A stretch of 64,000 nucleotides of DNA, taken from Diadema setosum (Eukaryota > Echinodermata > Echinoidea > Diadematoida > Diadematidae). The notes below the pieces were generated by a model. It did no database searches and was not told where the DNA came from. It saw nothing but the letters and a program-made list of their open reading frames with translations. Positions 10,601-22,560 of the stretch are shown here, piece by piece. The first letter of the stretch is position 1. Every line of letters starts with the position of its first letter. The position numbers and the translations under genes are program-made. Location: positions 25,488,972 to 25,552,971 of the forward strand of contig NC_092696.1 in the NCBI RefSeq assembly GCF_964275005.1, given 5' to 3'.

Positions 10601-13600
10601 CACATAAACGGTCAAACGAGGCAACAGAATAAGGCTGATTTACCCGAGAGCCGTTTGGCCAGCTCCCTAGTGAAGAGGATGTTGGCGAGCTTGCTCTGGC
10701 CGTAGGAGACGATGGAATCATACTTCTTCTCCAACATGATATCGTCGAAGTGCATCCGGCCAAACTGGTGGCCGATCGACGACACGTTGACGATGCGACT
10801 CGGGGCTGAGGCCTTGAGGAGATCGAGTAGGAGGTGGGTCAGGAGAAAGTGACCCAGGTGGTTGACCCCGAACTGCATCTCAAACCCATCCTCCGTCTTC
10901 CAATGAGGACACATCATGATTCCTGGAGAGGTCAAAGTTCATCTAACAAAATCATTACCAAGCCGCGTTTCCATGGTTACCACATTTTTTTGTCACTTTT
11001 GTTACATTCTTTTTTGTCAAATAAACTACATGGTGTATTTTAAAGGTACTGTTTACCATTGGGAGCAGTGATTCAAAAAATGTTCGAATTATCACAGTTG
11101 ACGCATATGTGTAGGTCAGTTGTATCACAAAACATCCTACCATATAAAAATTTTGCAATAAAACCTAAAATATCAGGAGATATCACTATTTTTCTTAATA
11201 AACCATAACTATAGACGGTTTAGTCTAGAGACAATTTTATTATAACTATTGTTCACATTTTGTATGTTTAACAATACTTTACATTGATTATACTAATTAT
11301 AGCTTCTTTACACTGGTTGTTTCAATCCCTAACTCACATTTTAGAACTATTTTGAAGCACTAAAGCTAGGTTTTTGTTTCATCTGCAGATGGTAAATGAT
11401 GTCTTAAACATAAAAATAAGATCATCAATATTGTCATCGAAAGGTAATTCCTAAATAGTATTTTATGTGCATATCTATATTTTCATTTTTTTTTAAATAA
11501 ATAGTTACCAGTAACACTGTTACCTAGTTGCTCAACTCTTATGACTACTATTGGAAGAAAATGATGATAATGACGATCATGATGAGTATCATTAGTTATC
11601 ATTATCATTATTGTTATTATCATCATTCTTTTATAATTCTAATGACTGGTGTCGTTGTTACTATCATTACCACTCCATTGCCTCGATTCGGCGGTATATC
11701 AAGATATACATGGGTCTACGAGGGATAGTTTTGCACGTCATTTGAATTCTCCTCAACAGTAGAATATAGCATCATGACCTTTGTGTAAGCATTTATGTAA
11801 AAAGCCAAATTGTAATATCTCTGACAGATATCAATTTATTATCGGTGACATAATCGTCGTATTTTATTTCATATCATGTTATTCATTTTTCATTTTCAAC
11901 ATAAGATGGTACATAATATAAGCACAACGTAATTGTGTGAACACAAATTGTTTTTTTTTTCAAATATTTAAAGTAGCTTGTGAATACTCATTGTTATATG
12001 CATGATAGGATAAGAAAGTTTGAACAAAGTTCTCTGACCGTGTGATCATGCAAATTAATTTGCCTTGTCGATCCCGCAGTGCGAAAGAATACAAACGATA
12101 TTATTTCATCAAGCAGTGTATCTGTGTAGAAAAAAAAAAAACACACACAACACACACACACACACACACGCACAAAAAAACATACATTCATTTACTTTCG
12201 CAAAAAGTCACACATGATCATGCAATACATTAATGTGTCCTTATCCTTTTGGATGGTGTTAGCAAGTGCTTCTTCTATCTTTTTGTTACTTCGGTTTTCT
12301 GGTTTTGGTGTTTTTAGATGAACTCTATTTTAAGAGTTTTTTTTTTTTTGGTTTTTTTTTTCAGTTTCCTTTTAGTAAAGACTGGTCATCACTCTATCAT
12401 ACCTGCGTTGTTGAGTAGGATATCGAGGCGTTCTTCCTCTTTTTTTATATCGGCGGCAAAGTCCCGGATGGACCTCATCGAGGCCAGGTCCAGCTTCTTG
12501 ACCACTACGTTCTTGTTTCCTGACTCTCTGATGACCCATAGCTGTGCCTCCTCGGCCTTCTTCAGGTCACGACACGCCATGATGACACGGGCTCCTGGAC
12601 ACACAAAGGAAGATGTCATAATTAGGCCTAATAAAAACAAAAAGAATATTTTTTCGACATTCTCTCTCCCTCTCTCTCCTCCTCTCTCCCCCTATTATTT
12701 TGTCTCTCTTTCTATCATCAAATGGACAAGGTGTAAGCAGCTAATGGATGCTGTCTTTTTCAAATCAAACAAAATGTCAATATCGAGAAATTTGATTTCG
12801 ACGCGTCATGACTTCTTTAAAGGGGGAAATCCAGTCCAAATCTAAGTTAGTCTGATAAGAAAGTAAATATTACACTGCAAAAACATGGGTGTTAGATTGA
12901 ACACCACGGGTGTTAAATCTAACACCGATCAAACTTCAATAAAGGACCACACCCACAGGTGTTAAAAATGCACTGTGATGGTGTTGAAAAGTGTTCACCT
13001 GACACTTCGTGGTGTTAATTTGATACTGTACCTGGTGTTATTTTGACACTGTACTGGTGTTAATTAAAAAATGACACCACATGGTGTTGATTTGATACTT
13101 GTTGGTGTTAATATCAATGGTTTAACACCCGTCCAGCTTCAATAAGGGACCACACCAGCTGGTGTTACTTTGGTGTAAAATTATTTTCACATTTTTTTTC
13201 AAAAATCTAGTATTTTAATGTAAAATTCTTGATCGTCTTGTTTAAATTAAAAATCAACAAGAAGTGCAGTTACTAAGAAACTCTTCAAAAAGCAGTTTAA
13301 AATTTGGAAATGACACCCGGGGGTGTTAATTTAACACCATAAATGAGCACCGAAAATTTAACACCAGCTCGGTGTTCACTATTTAACACCGGACTTTTTG
13401 CAGTGTACGAGTTCAACGGTAAAATTTTGATCGAAATCGGGTGAAAATAAGGAAGTTATGACATTTTGAAGTTTCGCTAATTTTTTAGGAAATAGTTCTA
13501 GAACAGTCAATATGAACACGCAAAAGCAAATGGCAAAGTGAGCATGTCATCCCTCGCAACTTGCCATTAATAAACTTACATAAAATTTTGAAATTTCCAG

Positions 13601-13917
13601 TTTTTTATTCAAATGCAATTATGCGCAGGCTCAAATCCTGATATATCTAACTGATCACTATTCTGAAGTTATCCGACCAGGAATAACTTCATGTTTCCCA
13701 CTTCAACGACAGAAACATTGAATTTTCGTCATTTTTATGTACACGATCAATGGAAAATTGTGAGCTTATGACATGGTCAGCTCATCATTTGCATATTCAT
13801 ATCCACTGTACAAGAACTGTTTTGCAGAAATTAGCAAAACTTAACAATTTCATAACTTCCTTATTTTTTCATCCGATTTAGTCAAATTTTTACTGTTGAA
13901 TTCGTAATACTTTACTC

Positions 13918-13961
<44 letters not shown>

Positions 13962-16086
13962 GAATAACTTATATTTGGACTGGACTACTTTCGTAATGCA
14001 GGAGTCTGTGCCAGAAGGAAGCAACTTGCAATCTTGTAGTTTTGTATAGGATGTGAACCCAAGAATATTTTCTTGAAATGTGACAGTTTTGAAAAGGAGA
14101 TGATCCAGATGATTTTTTTTTTTTTTTTTTGTAAGAGATCTGATCTATAGTTCCTTGAAATTCTGCAGTTTCCCTTTGAAGTTTAACCAAGAAATGATTT
14201 CTTTAAACTTTAAATTTCTTGCGATTTCTTTGCTGGGTGAGATTTTAAAAAAGGGACTGAAGTAAAATGCCACTCTGTATATAGAGGACCGAAGTGATGA
14301 CGTCAGAGACTTTTGTTCATGTACGCTCTATATGCAAATCATGTTCTACTCCGGAAACGAATGATAGCTCGGTCGCAATGAAGGTTCACACTTTAGTATA
14401 GTTCTTTTTTATTTTCTTTTTTATCACATATATAGGCATTCCCCGCTTGTCTTATTCGGTACCATTAAATCGTCTGGTCTGATCTATCCGTTTTCCGTTT
14501 CTTTTTCACAAACACTGATTACTCGGGGCTTACAGCCAAACAAGCTTGCTTTCATGTTATAGGTCCCGTCGTACTTCTCTTTGTTCAACCCCATTTCGAT
14601 TTCGACCAGTTATCATTACAATTGCTGTGTTATTACCATGTATATTGTTTGTTTTTGCACATTGTTTACAAGGTAAAATAACTTGTATTATTATTTCTGA
14701 TGTAATGTTCATAAATAAGAAGTATGAAAATAATTGAATTGAATTGAATTAAATTGTTGCAGGTTGGCTTGGAACCAGGTGTGCGCACAAACACTTAGGT
14801 CTGCAGGTGAAGTTGTCGAGTACTCTTTATGTATGGTACCAGTACATCTTTGGCACGATGATTGGTACTTATGAGTTTGATGTTGATGAACTGAGTAACC
14901 TCGTGTAAATGGAATGGTAGAAATTAAAAAAAAAATCGATTTAAGCAAAATTGCACAAATAATGAACTATTGCAATAGTCACGCTATTTCGTGGCTATAT
15001 TTCAGCAACATCCCTCTGCACAGGAAAAAACAAAACAAACAATAATTATTACTGCAAAGTAAATACAGTTCTACATCATATATTTACGCGAATTATGCCG
15101 AAACAATATGTTCAAATTTCACGTCAACTGTAGGAATTCTATAATGTCTATAGGGAAGGTATATGAAGGCCATTAGGAGACATGTAAAGGCTGTGACGTC
15201 CTCACCTCACTCAATGCGCATGCGCGATCGTGAACCCGTTTCCCATCAATTCCCTCAGAATGTGCACTCGGGTGCAGCCTTAGAGAATGAAGTAGATTTA
15301 AACAACAGCACACATTATCATACCTCTTTTAGCCAGGTCCTTGGCCGACTCTTTCCCGATGCCTGTATTGGATCCCGTGATGATCACCGTCTTGCCGTCA
15401 AGTCGCGCCTTGCTGTAACAGCGCCCTCCCTGCAGCCATCGTCTCGTGAACACCATGGCAATAGCAGCTGGGTAGAGGGATTGCGAGGAATAATATTAAC
15501 TCTTTTCATGCCATGATTGCTGCTTTATGGATTTTGTGTGTTTTATATGGCGCAAAATTGCAACTTTGGCAACTAGCCAGAGCAAGGAGGTAAAAAAAGA
15601 CCTCCTTGGCCAGAAGCATAGCAGCTATAGAGTCATGGAACTGGGGGGGGGGGGGGGGGGGTGGAGGAGGGGGGAGGAGGGGGAGGAGGGGGAGGAGCAA
15701 GGAAAAATATTGATCACTGAAATTGGGGATTTTTAGAAATTTACGGTAATAACAACAATTTCAATTAAAAAAATCAAACTAGCAAAATGGTTAGAAATGG
15801 CAAACAACAATGTAAACCCAACAGTGTCACAGGTAAAACTAATATTTCCCATTTTCATATTCTAATTTTCACATCCACACCCTGTGAAATATGGGCGGTT
15901 ATACACAATATACGACAAATTTTCGAATTATACGCCGCTCTCAACACTATTAGGAAAATTCTAATAGTTGTAGTTTTTTTTACATAGAAACGACCCTATT
16001 AGTAACACTATACTTTTATGCCATTCTCTCCAAAGTACTTATCCAAGTGAATATCCTTTGCAATTGCACGAATATCTCTGTACTCG

Positions 16087-16122
<36 letters not shown>

Positions 16123-16163
16123 CATCTATAGATCCATCTATCTATCTATCTATCTAGCTATAG

Positions 16164-16203
<40 letters not shown>

Positions 16204-17269
16204 GTCTATCTATAGATCTATCTATCTATCTATCTATTTATATAGCTATAATGTATTTATCTATAAATGCAATATATAAATATATGATATAATTATAATC
16301 ATACATGATACGTATGAGAAGAAAGAAGATGATATATAACATAATATATCTCTTCTTTCTCCTCCTCTGCCCTCTTCAGACGGTGGCGTTTCTTATGCTA
16401 ATCTGTGTCGTAATAGCGTTGCGGGATACTAGTATAACTAGAAACTAATATCGTGTATTATTTTTTTTTTCTACCATAATAATGTAAAGTGTATATTCTG
16501 CGTCCTCTGTCGCACAAGTCAAGGTCATCGTCACAATCGGGTGCCCATACGACCCTCCAAGAGTGCTTCTTCCATGGTTCAATGTTCCACCTCAATTATT
16601 GCGTGTCTGGTCATTGCTGGTGTATTTCTGGTGATGTATTATCTTCCTTTTGCAGCAAGACCCTAATTTTATCATTTCTTGCATCATCATCTCTCACCGT
16701 CTCACAGTAAAGCTGTGCAAGATACAAGGTACGTGCACGCACGCTGGGTACCTGCTAGGTCGGCCAGGGGGACAACTCCGCCTCACTAGAACACGCGGAT
16801 TAAAAAAAAAAAATAAGTCAAGTAAAAAAAAAAAAAAAAAAAGAGGCAGACATGCAGTAGAAATAAAAGGTCAAATAAACAGGTTATGATTAAGGAAATA
16901 GATAAAGAAAATCTGTGAGGAATTCTTAAATGATTTCCGACCTATTGTACATTGGTCAAGTAAACAGGACATGGTAAAGGAAATGAGCAACAACAACAAA
17001 AAAAAAAATGTTTGAGATAATCTCCTCGAACGTTTTCTGACCTAGTGTACACAGGAACCCGCAACGCGGCCTTGAATTTGTGGCCGAAATCTAGGGTAGA
17101 GCGAGTTGGCACTGATCCAGTCTACAATGATGAATTTATTAGCTGGAGAAGATGTCCAGTATGAACCTCTGGTTATGAATTTAATTAAATAAGAATGGTG
17201 TATATCCTTACCAGTCAAAATGCCAGCAACTGCGGTGGTGGGTGAGAGTGATCCTGTCATAGTGTTCAT
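7610..17269 (-). CDS. Retinol dehydrogenase 11-14-like short-chain dehydrogenase/reductase (complete, 6 exons)
   Basis: Minus-strand coding exons: 17212-17269, 15324-15467, 12403-12594, 10644-10922, 8633-8834 and 7610-7709. All junctions are GT-AG and phases match (1,1,1,1,2), giving 324 aa. The start is the ATG at 17267-17269. It is followed by a hydrophobic N-terminal segment (about residues 10-26) and a basic stretch (TRRW), as in membrane-anchored RDH proteins. NAD(P)-binding TGSNTGIG is at 50-57, NNAG at 129-132, Asn152 in NHLGHF, Ser180 in IVNVSS, and Tyr205/Lys209 in YGQSK. The catalytic tetrad is therefore intact. The C-terminus ([19 protein letters not shown]) fits RDH11-14. The family reduces or oxidises retinoids or other lipid aldehydes on membranes; substrate and compartment cannot be read here. 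A TATA-like TTTATAAG lies about 215 bp upstream. Introns hold several transposon relics. Confidence 0.93.
11041..11530. other. AT-rich intron segment, possible old repeat
   Basis: The stretch starts with TTTAAAGGTACTGTTTACC and ends near CAGTAACACTGTTACC, an inverted-looking pair that could mark an old DNA transposon. Only the left end shows the TTAA-AGG signature seen elsewhere in the window. No coding potential was seen. Confidence 0.25.
12131..12180. repeat. A-run and (CA)n microsatellite
   Basis: An A-run is followed by about 20 CA/CG dinucleotide units and a second A-run, within intron 3 of the first retinol dehydrogenase gene. Confidence 0.85.
12821..13990. mobile_element. Fold-back MITE, interrupted by a second element
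   Basis: The left end is TTAA followed by AGGGGGAAATCCAGTCC (12817-12837). The right end, near 13974-13986, carries TTTGGACTGGACT, the inverse of AGTCCAAAT at the left. Inner blocks mirror each other: the one around AAATCGGGTGAAAATAAGG (13433) matches CTTATTTTTTCATCCGATTT (13860-13879). Arms are about 200 bp. A 37-base T-run lies in the right arm. The second element occupies 12873-13405. There is no coding sequence; it sits in intron 2 of the first retinol dehydrogenase gene. Confidence 0.65.
12873..13405. mobile_element. TA-inserted non-autonomous DNA transposon with CACTGCAAAAA ends
   Basis: The ends are CACTGCAAAAA and TTTTTGCAGTG, flanked by TA on both sides (12871-12872 and 13406-13407). 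Removing the insert leaves AGTAAATATTACGAGTTC, which matches the inverse of the other host arm (AGTAAAGTATTACGAATTC). This supports the exact boundaries and a TA target-site duplication. The interior carries about 20 copies of GGTGTTA or its inverse TAACACC in both orientations, perhaps protein-binding sites. It encodes no protein; the superfamily is not certain. Confidence 0.8.
14546..14752 (+). repeat. Probable LINE 3' tail
   Basis: A plus-strand stretch ends in repeated TTGAATTGAA (14725-14750), the same type of tail seen after the LINE at 56410-61660. No coding sequence remains; the assignment rests on the tail alone. Confidence 0.35.
15643..15697 (+). repeat. Poly-G and (GGA)n tract
   Basis: A run of about 19 G bases is followed by GGGGGA/GGAGGA units. 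It lies in intron 1 of the first retinol dehydrogenase gene, about 180 bases upstream of its second exon. G-quadruplex formation is possible in principle. Confidence 0.85.
16087..16245. repeat. (TATC)n microsatellite
   Basis: About 40 TATC/TCTA units with a few variants, including short TATAGATC interruptions. The open frame across it (repeated SIYL) is an artefact of the repeat. Confidence 0.95.
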
Positions 17270-18420
17270 CTGAGCCCGGAATATGAAGTGGATTTTTGGG
17301 CGCGGATTCTGTCACAATAGGCTTTCAGATAGGGCTCGACTTGGGCGGCAATATACGGTATATAGACACACATCAAACGATGTGTACGGCAGTGGTGTCC
17401 TGGATAAGTACGCGGAGCCGCTGGGGCAGCTGTGTATCGTGTACAGCGCGTATAATTATGCAGAGGTAGTGCGTGACCCCTCTTATAAATGCACGTAATA
17501 TTTTTTTCAACGGACTGAGAGTTCGCACGATCCGACTCAACTAAATGTGTGACGTCACAATATCAACAAGCTTTGGTCACTTTAATAGCGTTCCGTTCTT
17601 CCACGAGCTGCAGTAGTGAGGCAGTATAAAATTTGATGCCCATACAGTCATGTTATTTAATTATAGATATCAGCGAAATGAATTTTAAGTACAACGATAG
17701 TCCGTAGTTTAATTTCAGTTTTTCCCATACACATTTTTCCTTGATCATCAGTTTTGTTTTAGACAAGGTGAAATTGTCAATTTTTTAAATGTAAAACCAT
17801 TCTGATAATATTTTGCACACATTTTTTTTTTTTTTTTTTTTTTTTAAGTTAAAGTCATTGAAAAAAAAAGGTCTCCGTTTGTGAGGATATGCAGACGCTG
17901 GTCACGGTAGAAAAACCATACACCGAGTTCGGACCATGTCTCTGCCTCTTATGAGTTTAATTTGTTTTTGCTTTACTTTGGTTGTTGTTGTTTATACTTT
18001 TTTGTTTTAGTTTTGTCTTGCCTTGTTTCGGTTTATTTGTTTTTCTTATTCTTTTATTTTCTCCTATCTTTTTATACTTATGTTTCTTTTTTCGATGTCT
18101 TGTTTTGTTACTTGCATTTTTGACATTTTGAAACTGATAGCAGTACCGGTCATCTTTTAACCTTTGATCCTCTGCAGCAAACCAAGCCTGCCCGAAATCT
18201 CCTTTAGAATAGCCTTCAAAGGCTACTGTTTTTTTTTTTTTTTTTTTTTTTATATACAGTTGTTTATTTGTTGGCTTTGATTTATTTGTTTGATTGCTTT
18301 GGCTTTGGGGTGTTTCTTGTGAAGGGGTTTGAAGGTTGTAAGAAATAACAAACACGTGGGACATTTGAATTTACCACTGGCTGGGATCCATTTCCACACT
18401 TGTAACCAGGAGTGAAAATG
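17270..18420. other. Intergenic stretch upstream of the first retinol dehydrogenase
   Basis: I see no further exon. T-runs lie at 17822-17845 and 18232-18251. The proximal 250 bases should contain the promoter of the minus-strand dehydrogenase gene; TTTATAAG near 17484-17491 (minus strand) is a weak TATA candidate. Confidence 0.4.
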
Positions 18421-18426
18421 AAGAGC

Positions 18427-18476
18427 TTGCTTCCAAAAGGCGCTAAATCCATTGATTTAGCGCCTTTTGGAAGCAA
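18427..18476. repeat. Perfect 23-bp inverted repeat with 4-nt loop
   Basis: The left arm 18427-18449 (TTGCTTCCAAAAGGCGCT then AAATC) and right arm 18454-18476 are exact reverse complements around CATT. It would form a strong hairpin or a small cruciform. There is no T-run to suggest a terminator and no flanking gene. Confidence 0.9.
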
Positions 18477-18732
18477 GAGCTTCTAGTAGAGAATCGATAT
18501 TGTGGAATATATGAAAACAAGTTCATGTTATGAATATGTACGTAAATATATACTCTAGTGTATATCTATCAAGCAGAAAAAGCAGTGCATTTTTTATTGT
18601 GTTTATACTAAACGGCAACACGATATCGTCGAAAGTTTGTTGACTCATGATTCGTCCTTTTCCTTTGTCCTAGAAAACTGTAGAATTGTTGTGCAACAGA
18701 TGGCGCTGTACGCATTCTCAGTTTGGATGCCA

Positions 18733-18850
18733 TTAAAGGACAAGTCCTCCTTCATATATATGTAGATTGAGTCAAGGCAACAATATCAATAGAACACATC
18801 AGTGAAAGTTTGGGGGAAAATCGGACAATTAATGTTAAGGTATAACTGCC
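18733..18850. repeat. Fragment of a TTAA-flanked fold-back element
   Basis: TTAA is followed by AGGACAAGTCC (18734 onward), and AACACATCAGTGAAAGTTTG plus AAAATCGGACAAT (near 18795-18830) match the left arm of the element at 42301-42859. No matching right end was found, so it is a truncated copy. Confidence 0.5.
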
Positions 18851-18950
18851 ATAATTAGTTGTTATAGCTGTGTTAAATGTATTCAACTTTTGAATCTAAG
18901 CTTGTTTTATGTGCCTTGTATCGTTCTATTTGATATTGTTGTGTAAACGT

Positions 18951-19434
18951 GATATTTGTCTTTACTCAAGGTGTTTGTATTTTTTTTTTTGGTCATTTTA
19001 CCATTATTTGTGTATGTATGTGGACCCCCATGGAAACCAACTCTGCTGATCAGGGTGTTCCACCCCATGAAAAGGCAATAAATTCAATTTAATCAATCTA
19101 ATCAATCGAGTCATTCGGTTGGCACTTACAGGTGAACAGGTGAATCAAATGGATCGTGTTTGTTGGTGCGGCTATCCGCACAACATGGATTAGATATTTG
19201 TCTTTACTCAAGGTGTTTGTATTTTTTTTTTTTTTTTGCATTTTACCATTATTTGTGTATGTATGTGGACCCCCATGGAAACCAACTCTGCTGATCAGGG
19301 TGTTCCACCCCATGAAAAGGCAATAAATTCAATTTAATCAATCTAATCAATCGAGTCATTCGGTTGGCACTTACAGGTGAACAGGTGAATCAAATGTATC
19401 GTGTTTGTTGGTGCGGCTATCCGCACAACATGGA
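18951..19434 (+). repeat. 242-bp tandem duplication (two copies)
   Basis: Copy 1 (18951-19192) and copy 2 (19193-19434) are nearly identical, differing mainly in T-run length and one base (GGATCG versus GTATCG). Each contains GTGGACCCCCATGGAAACC, a (T)n run, a CAATAAATTCAATTTAATC stretch like a LINE 3' tail, and the small palindrome TGCGGCTATCCGCA. The near identity points to a young duplication. Part of the unit recurs at 34541-34680. Confidence 0.85.
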
Positions 19435-19548
19435 TTAGATAATTTATCATAATGATAATAATTATGGAAGGTTTGAAGAAGCACCCAGTCACTCACTCTC
19501 GTACATATAGCTCATAGGTGTGCGCATTGTGTACACAACGCTAAAAAC

Positions 19549-19665
<117 letters not shown>

Positions 19666-20040
19666 TAAGTAGCACTGCAAAGAACAAGGTGTACACCACG
19701 AGAGAGCGTTTCACTAACATCACTAAAACTCTTACAATTTAATTGTTGGCAATATTACAACACATCTACTACATCTTTGTAACCTTTCACTGTCAACTGG
19801 CATAATATTTCCAAACGCATGCAAAATCGCAAATAATGTTCCAATCCCCCCCCCAAAAAAAAAAAACCAACAACAAACAAACCCACAACAAACGACTGCT
19901 CTGTAATATGCTATCGTCCTATGATAATATTCTTTCTAGTCTTTCTGAAGTTATAGAAAGACTTTTCAGGAAATTCTATTCCACGGATACGGCAGTAACC
20001 CCATGGTACGGTAGACTGCCGCATGACTTAGCTGAGTAAA

Positions 20041-20380
20041 AAACACGCCATTGATGTGTTCACGGACCCAAGCAAGGAATTCGACACTCAAGTTTTGACC
20101 ACACTATCCTTGTACACATATTACAATTTTATATTACAATTCAGGGCATGCCGGGGAATGGTTTAAGATATATTTCACAAATAGAAAGCAATACATATGC
20201 CATGAAGCATCACCTATATGACTTATTGCGGTGTCCCCACAAGGCTCTATATTGGGCCAATTACTATTCCTGCAGTGTGCATCAATGACATTTCAAAGTC
20301 ATCTATGTTACTACAATACACTCTATATATTTGCCGACGATACCAATGTAGTGTGTTCCAATAAAAAAAAAAATGATATC
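20041..20380 (+). mobile_element. Decayed LINE reverse-transcriptase relic
   Basis: Spread over more than one frame are remnants of motifs typical of LINE reverse transcriptases: DPSKEFDT (family DFSKAFDT), WFKIYFTNRKQY (family WF.SYL..R.Q.V), SPQGSILGQLLF (family VPQGSILGPLLF) and the catalytic FADDTNVV. Several stops and frame changes interrupt it. It cannot be assigned to a specific clade. Confidence 0.7.
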
Positions 20381-20437
20381 ATGTGATCCTGCATCACAAA
20401 ACCAGCAAAAAGTCGCCAGATATGGAATTTTAGTTAA

Positions 20438-20817
20438 AGGGTGTGTACAGTTCTGGTCGAGGTGAGGATTTAGCTTTTAACGTTTTGCGAGATATTCAGA
20501 AACCACTCTATGAGATGTCAAAGAGCATGCAATTCTAAGGGGTATCAAAAGTTTATTTGATGAAAATCGGTTTTGAAATGGCTGAGATATCCAAAAACAA
20601 GGTGAAACAAAGAGATCCTAATAAAGGCGTGGCCTGTCGCCTTTTATTATTATCACTTTTTTTGGATATCTCAGCCATTTGAAAACCAATTTTCATCAAA
20701 TAAATGTTGAATCCTTCTTAGAATTACATGCTCTTTCATATTTCATACGAGGCTTTTCATTATCTCACTTAGGAATGTTCAAAACTTTAATCCCCACCTC
20801 AACCAGTAACAGTCCCT
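20438..20817. mobile_element. TTAA-flanked fold-back MITE
   Basis: TTAA (20434-20437) then AGGG at the left, CCCT then TTAA (20818-20821) at the right. The arms of about 190 bp mirror each other across a short centre near 20637: GGCTGAGATATCC (20580) against GGATATCTCAGCC (20664), and GGTCGAGGTGAGGATT against AATCCCCACCTCAACC. A 4-bp TTAA duplication is typical of piggyBac-like elements; the family name is inference. No coding sequence. Confidence 0.7.
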
Positions 20818-22337
20818 TTAATCTCCAAGATCTACACTTTGTTGATGACTTAAGACAAAGGCGACACAAGTGCCAAGTCGACTCGCACATGTAACAGCGT
20901 GTGTTCCAAACCGGATGTCTGTTGGCGTATTTTAAACTTATGTCTATGCACTTATGATACCATTTGGGGGCTACTTTAGTACATGTCAATGGTGTTGTGT
21001 TTGTTTTAATAGCCGCACGTCTGCCCAGACTAAGACATTGCTCGGCAGACAATTGTTTTAAATTTGATGAAAATAATGACGCCATGTGTTATAAACATTG
21101 AGTTTACAATACTTATTTTATTCTTCGCTCCATAACTCAGGTAGGAAAACGCAAAATAAGCTTATCTTCCTATTCATTGTCTCCCCACATCTCTAAGCCA
21201 CAAGCATTGCTGATACAACACTAACGTACTAAGTATCTATGAAAATCAATGTTCTGACTGATAATTTCTAAACTATATGTTTGTTGCAGTTCGTGTGATA
21301 ATCTTTTCATTTTTTTTTCGGTCACGAGAATTTCACACATTTTAACCCATGACACACAAACTAAATATCGAATGTGCAGAAAAGAAACCAATATTATTTT
21401 ATTTGGAATCATTGATTTTCAAATATTAAGCGCAGGAATAATGTTTGGTTATTTATCAAAGAAATTTATCATCATGACAAAAAACAACAAACAAACAAAA
21501 CACTTGTCAAAGCAGGATGTCGCACGCATCTAAACAGAAGCAACCTTTCGTAACCAAAGGTTTCCATTCATTAGATACATCGGATCATTTTTTTTTACAA
21601 AAGAAAAGAAAGAATCATTAAGTAAAAAAATACTCTTAAGAATATTGTAATATTTTCTTTAATGGTACCGTAAAAAAAAAAAAAAAAAAAAAAACCGTAA
21701 CTAAACGGCACTCTTATAAATTGAATTACATGTATATCAAACAATAGAAACCAAATACGAATGACCCTAACTGGCATTGACAGGTCAATAAATAATTTTT
21801 TGATTAAGATGGTCAATATATTGGAGATCCAGAAAAACAAATGCAGATGCTTTCAATACACTGCAGTTACTTCGTAAAGATCAAAACTGGCTTCGATAAG
21901 CAGGTATATCGGATTTACCAGCCATTTTAGAAATTTTTGAGAAGATTGTGCATTTTTGTCTTTACGACATGCATAATGTCATACTTGTACCAAATCAGTT
22001 TGCTTGAGAAAAAAATTCATTCAGCGAATCAAGGTATAAATGAACATTTATGATAAATTCATATGCTCTGTTATGCGTTAAGAAAAGGTGACTGGTATAT
22101 TTTTTTGGCTTTATAGTGTTGATACCATACGTTATTATACCGATTCATAAATTCCGTCATTGTAGAGTGCAATATAATGCTCTTGTACGGTTCGTAGATT
22201 ATCTGAATAATAGGCAACAACATGTTCAATTTAAAACTGTGGGAACCCGCAACGACTGAAAATTAAATAATGGTGTCAGTCAAAGTGCTATCTTGAGACC
22301 GATTTTTATTTTTTTTTTTAAAGCATAAGGACAGTAT
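20818..22337. other. Gene-free stretch
   Basis: AT-rich sequence with an A-run (21673-21694). The open frames here show no family motif, splice logic or codon bias. I see nothing that I can name. Confidence 0.5.
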
Positions 22338-22560
22338 TGCGGTGGGGGGGGGGGGGGGTGGGGGCGTACCGGGAGCGCGCCCCCTTTATTTTTCTTTTGA
22401 TAAAGAAATAAAAAGGAAATAAATGAAAATGGCCATGTACCCTCCTTTTAATTTTGTTCACCAAAAAAATTCCGCTCAACTCCGAAGTGGCAGCAAAAAA
22501 TATTTGTTGCACCCCCTTTTTTACGGAATTTCTGGATCCGCCCACGCAAGGAGTTACATT
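22338..22560 (+). repeat. Interspersed repeat with G-run, copy 1
   Basis: It starts with a G-run, carries GCGCGCCCCCTTTATT and TGATAAA, and ends with ACGGAATTTCTGGATCCGCCC. The reverse complement of 49290-49485 has the same order of blocks (G-run, GCGCGCCCCCTCTTTATT, TGATAAA, ACGAAATTCCTT, TCTGCCC), so these are two copies of one family in opposite orientation. Possibly a hAT-like non-autonomous element, but no TSD was seen. Confidence 0.5.

Noticed and set aside
12318-12845. 175-aa plus-strand open frame
   Set aside because: Antisense shadow of the dehydrogenase exon 12403-12594, whose minus strand carries NNAG and splice sites.
15163-15516. 117-aa plus-strand open frame
   Set aside because: Antisense shadow of the dehydrogenase exon 15324-15467 (TGSNTGIG on the minus strand).
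16058-16279. Open frame of repeated SIYL units
   Set aside because: Product of the (TATC)n microsatellite.
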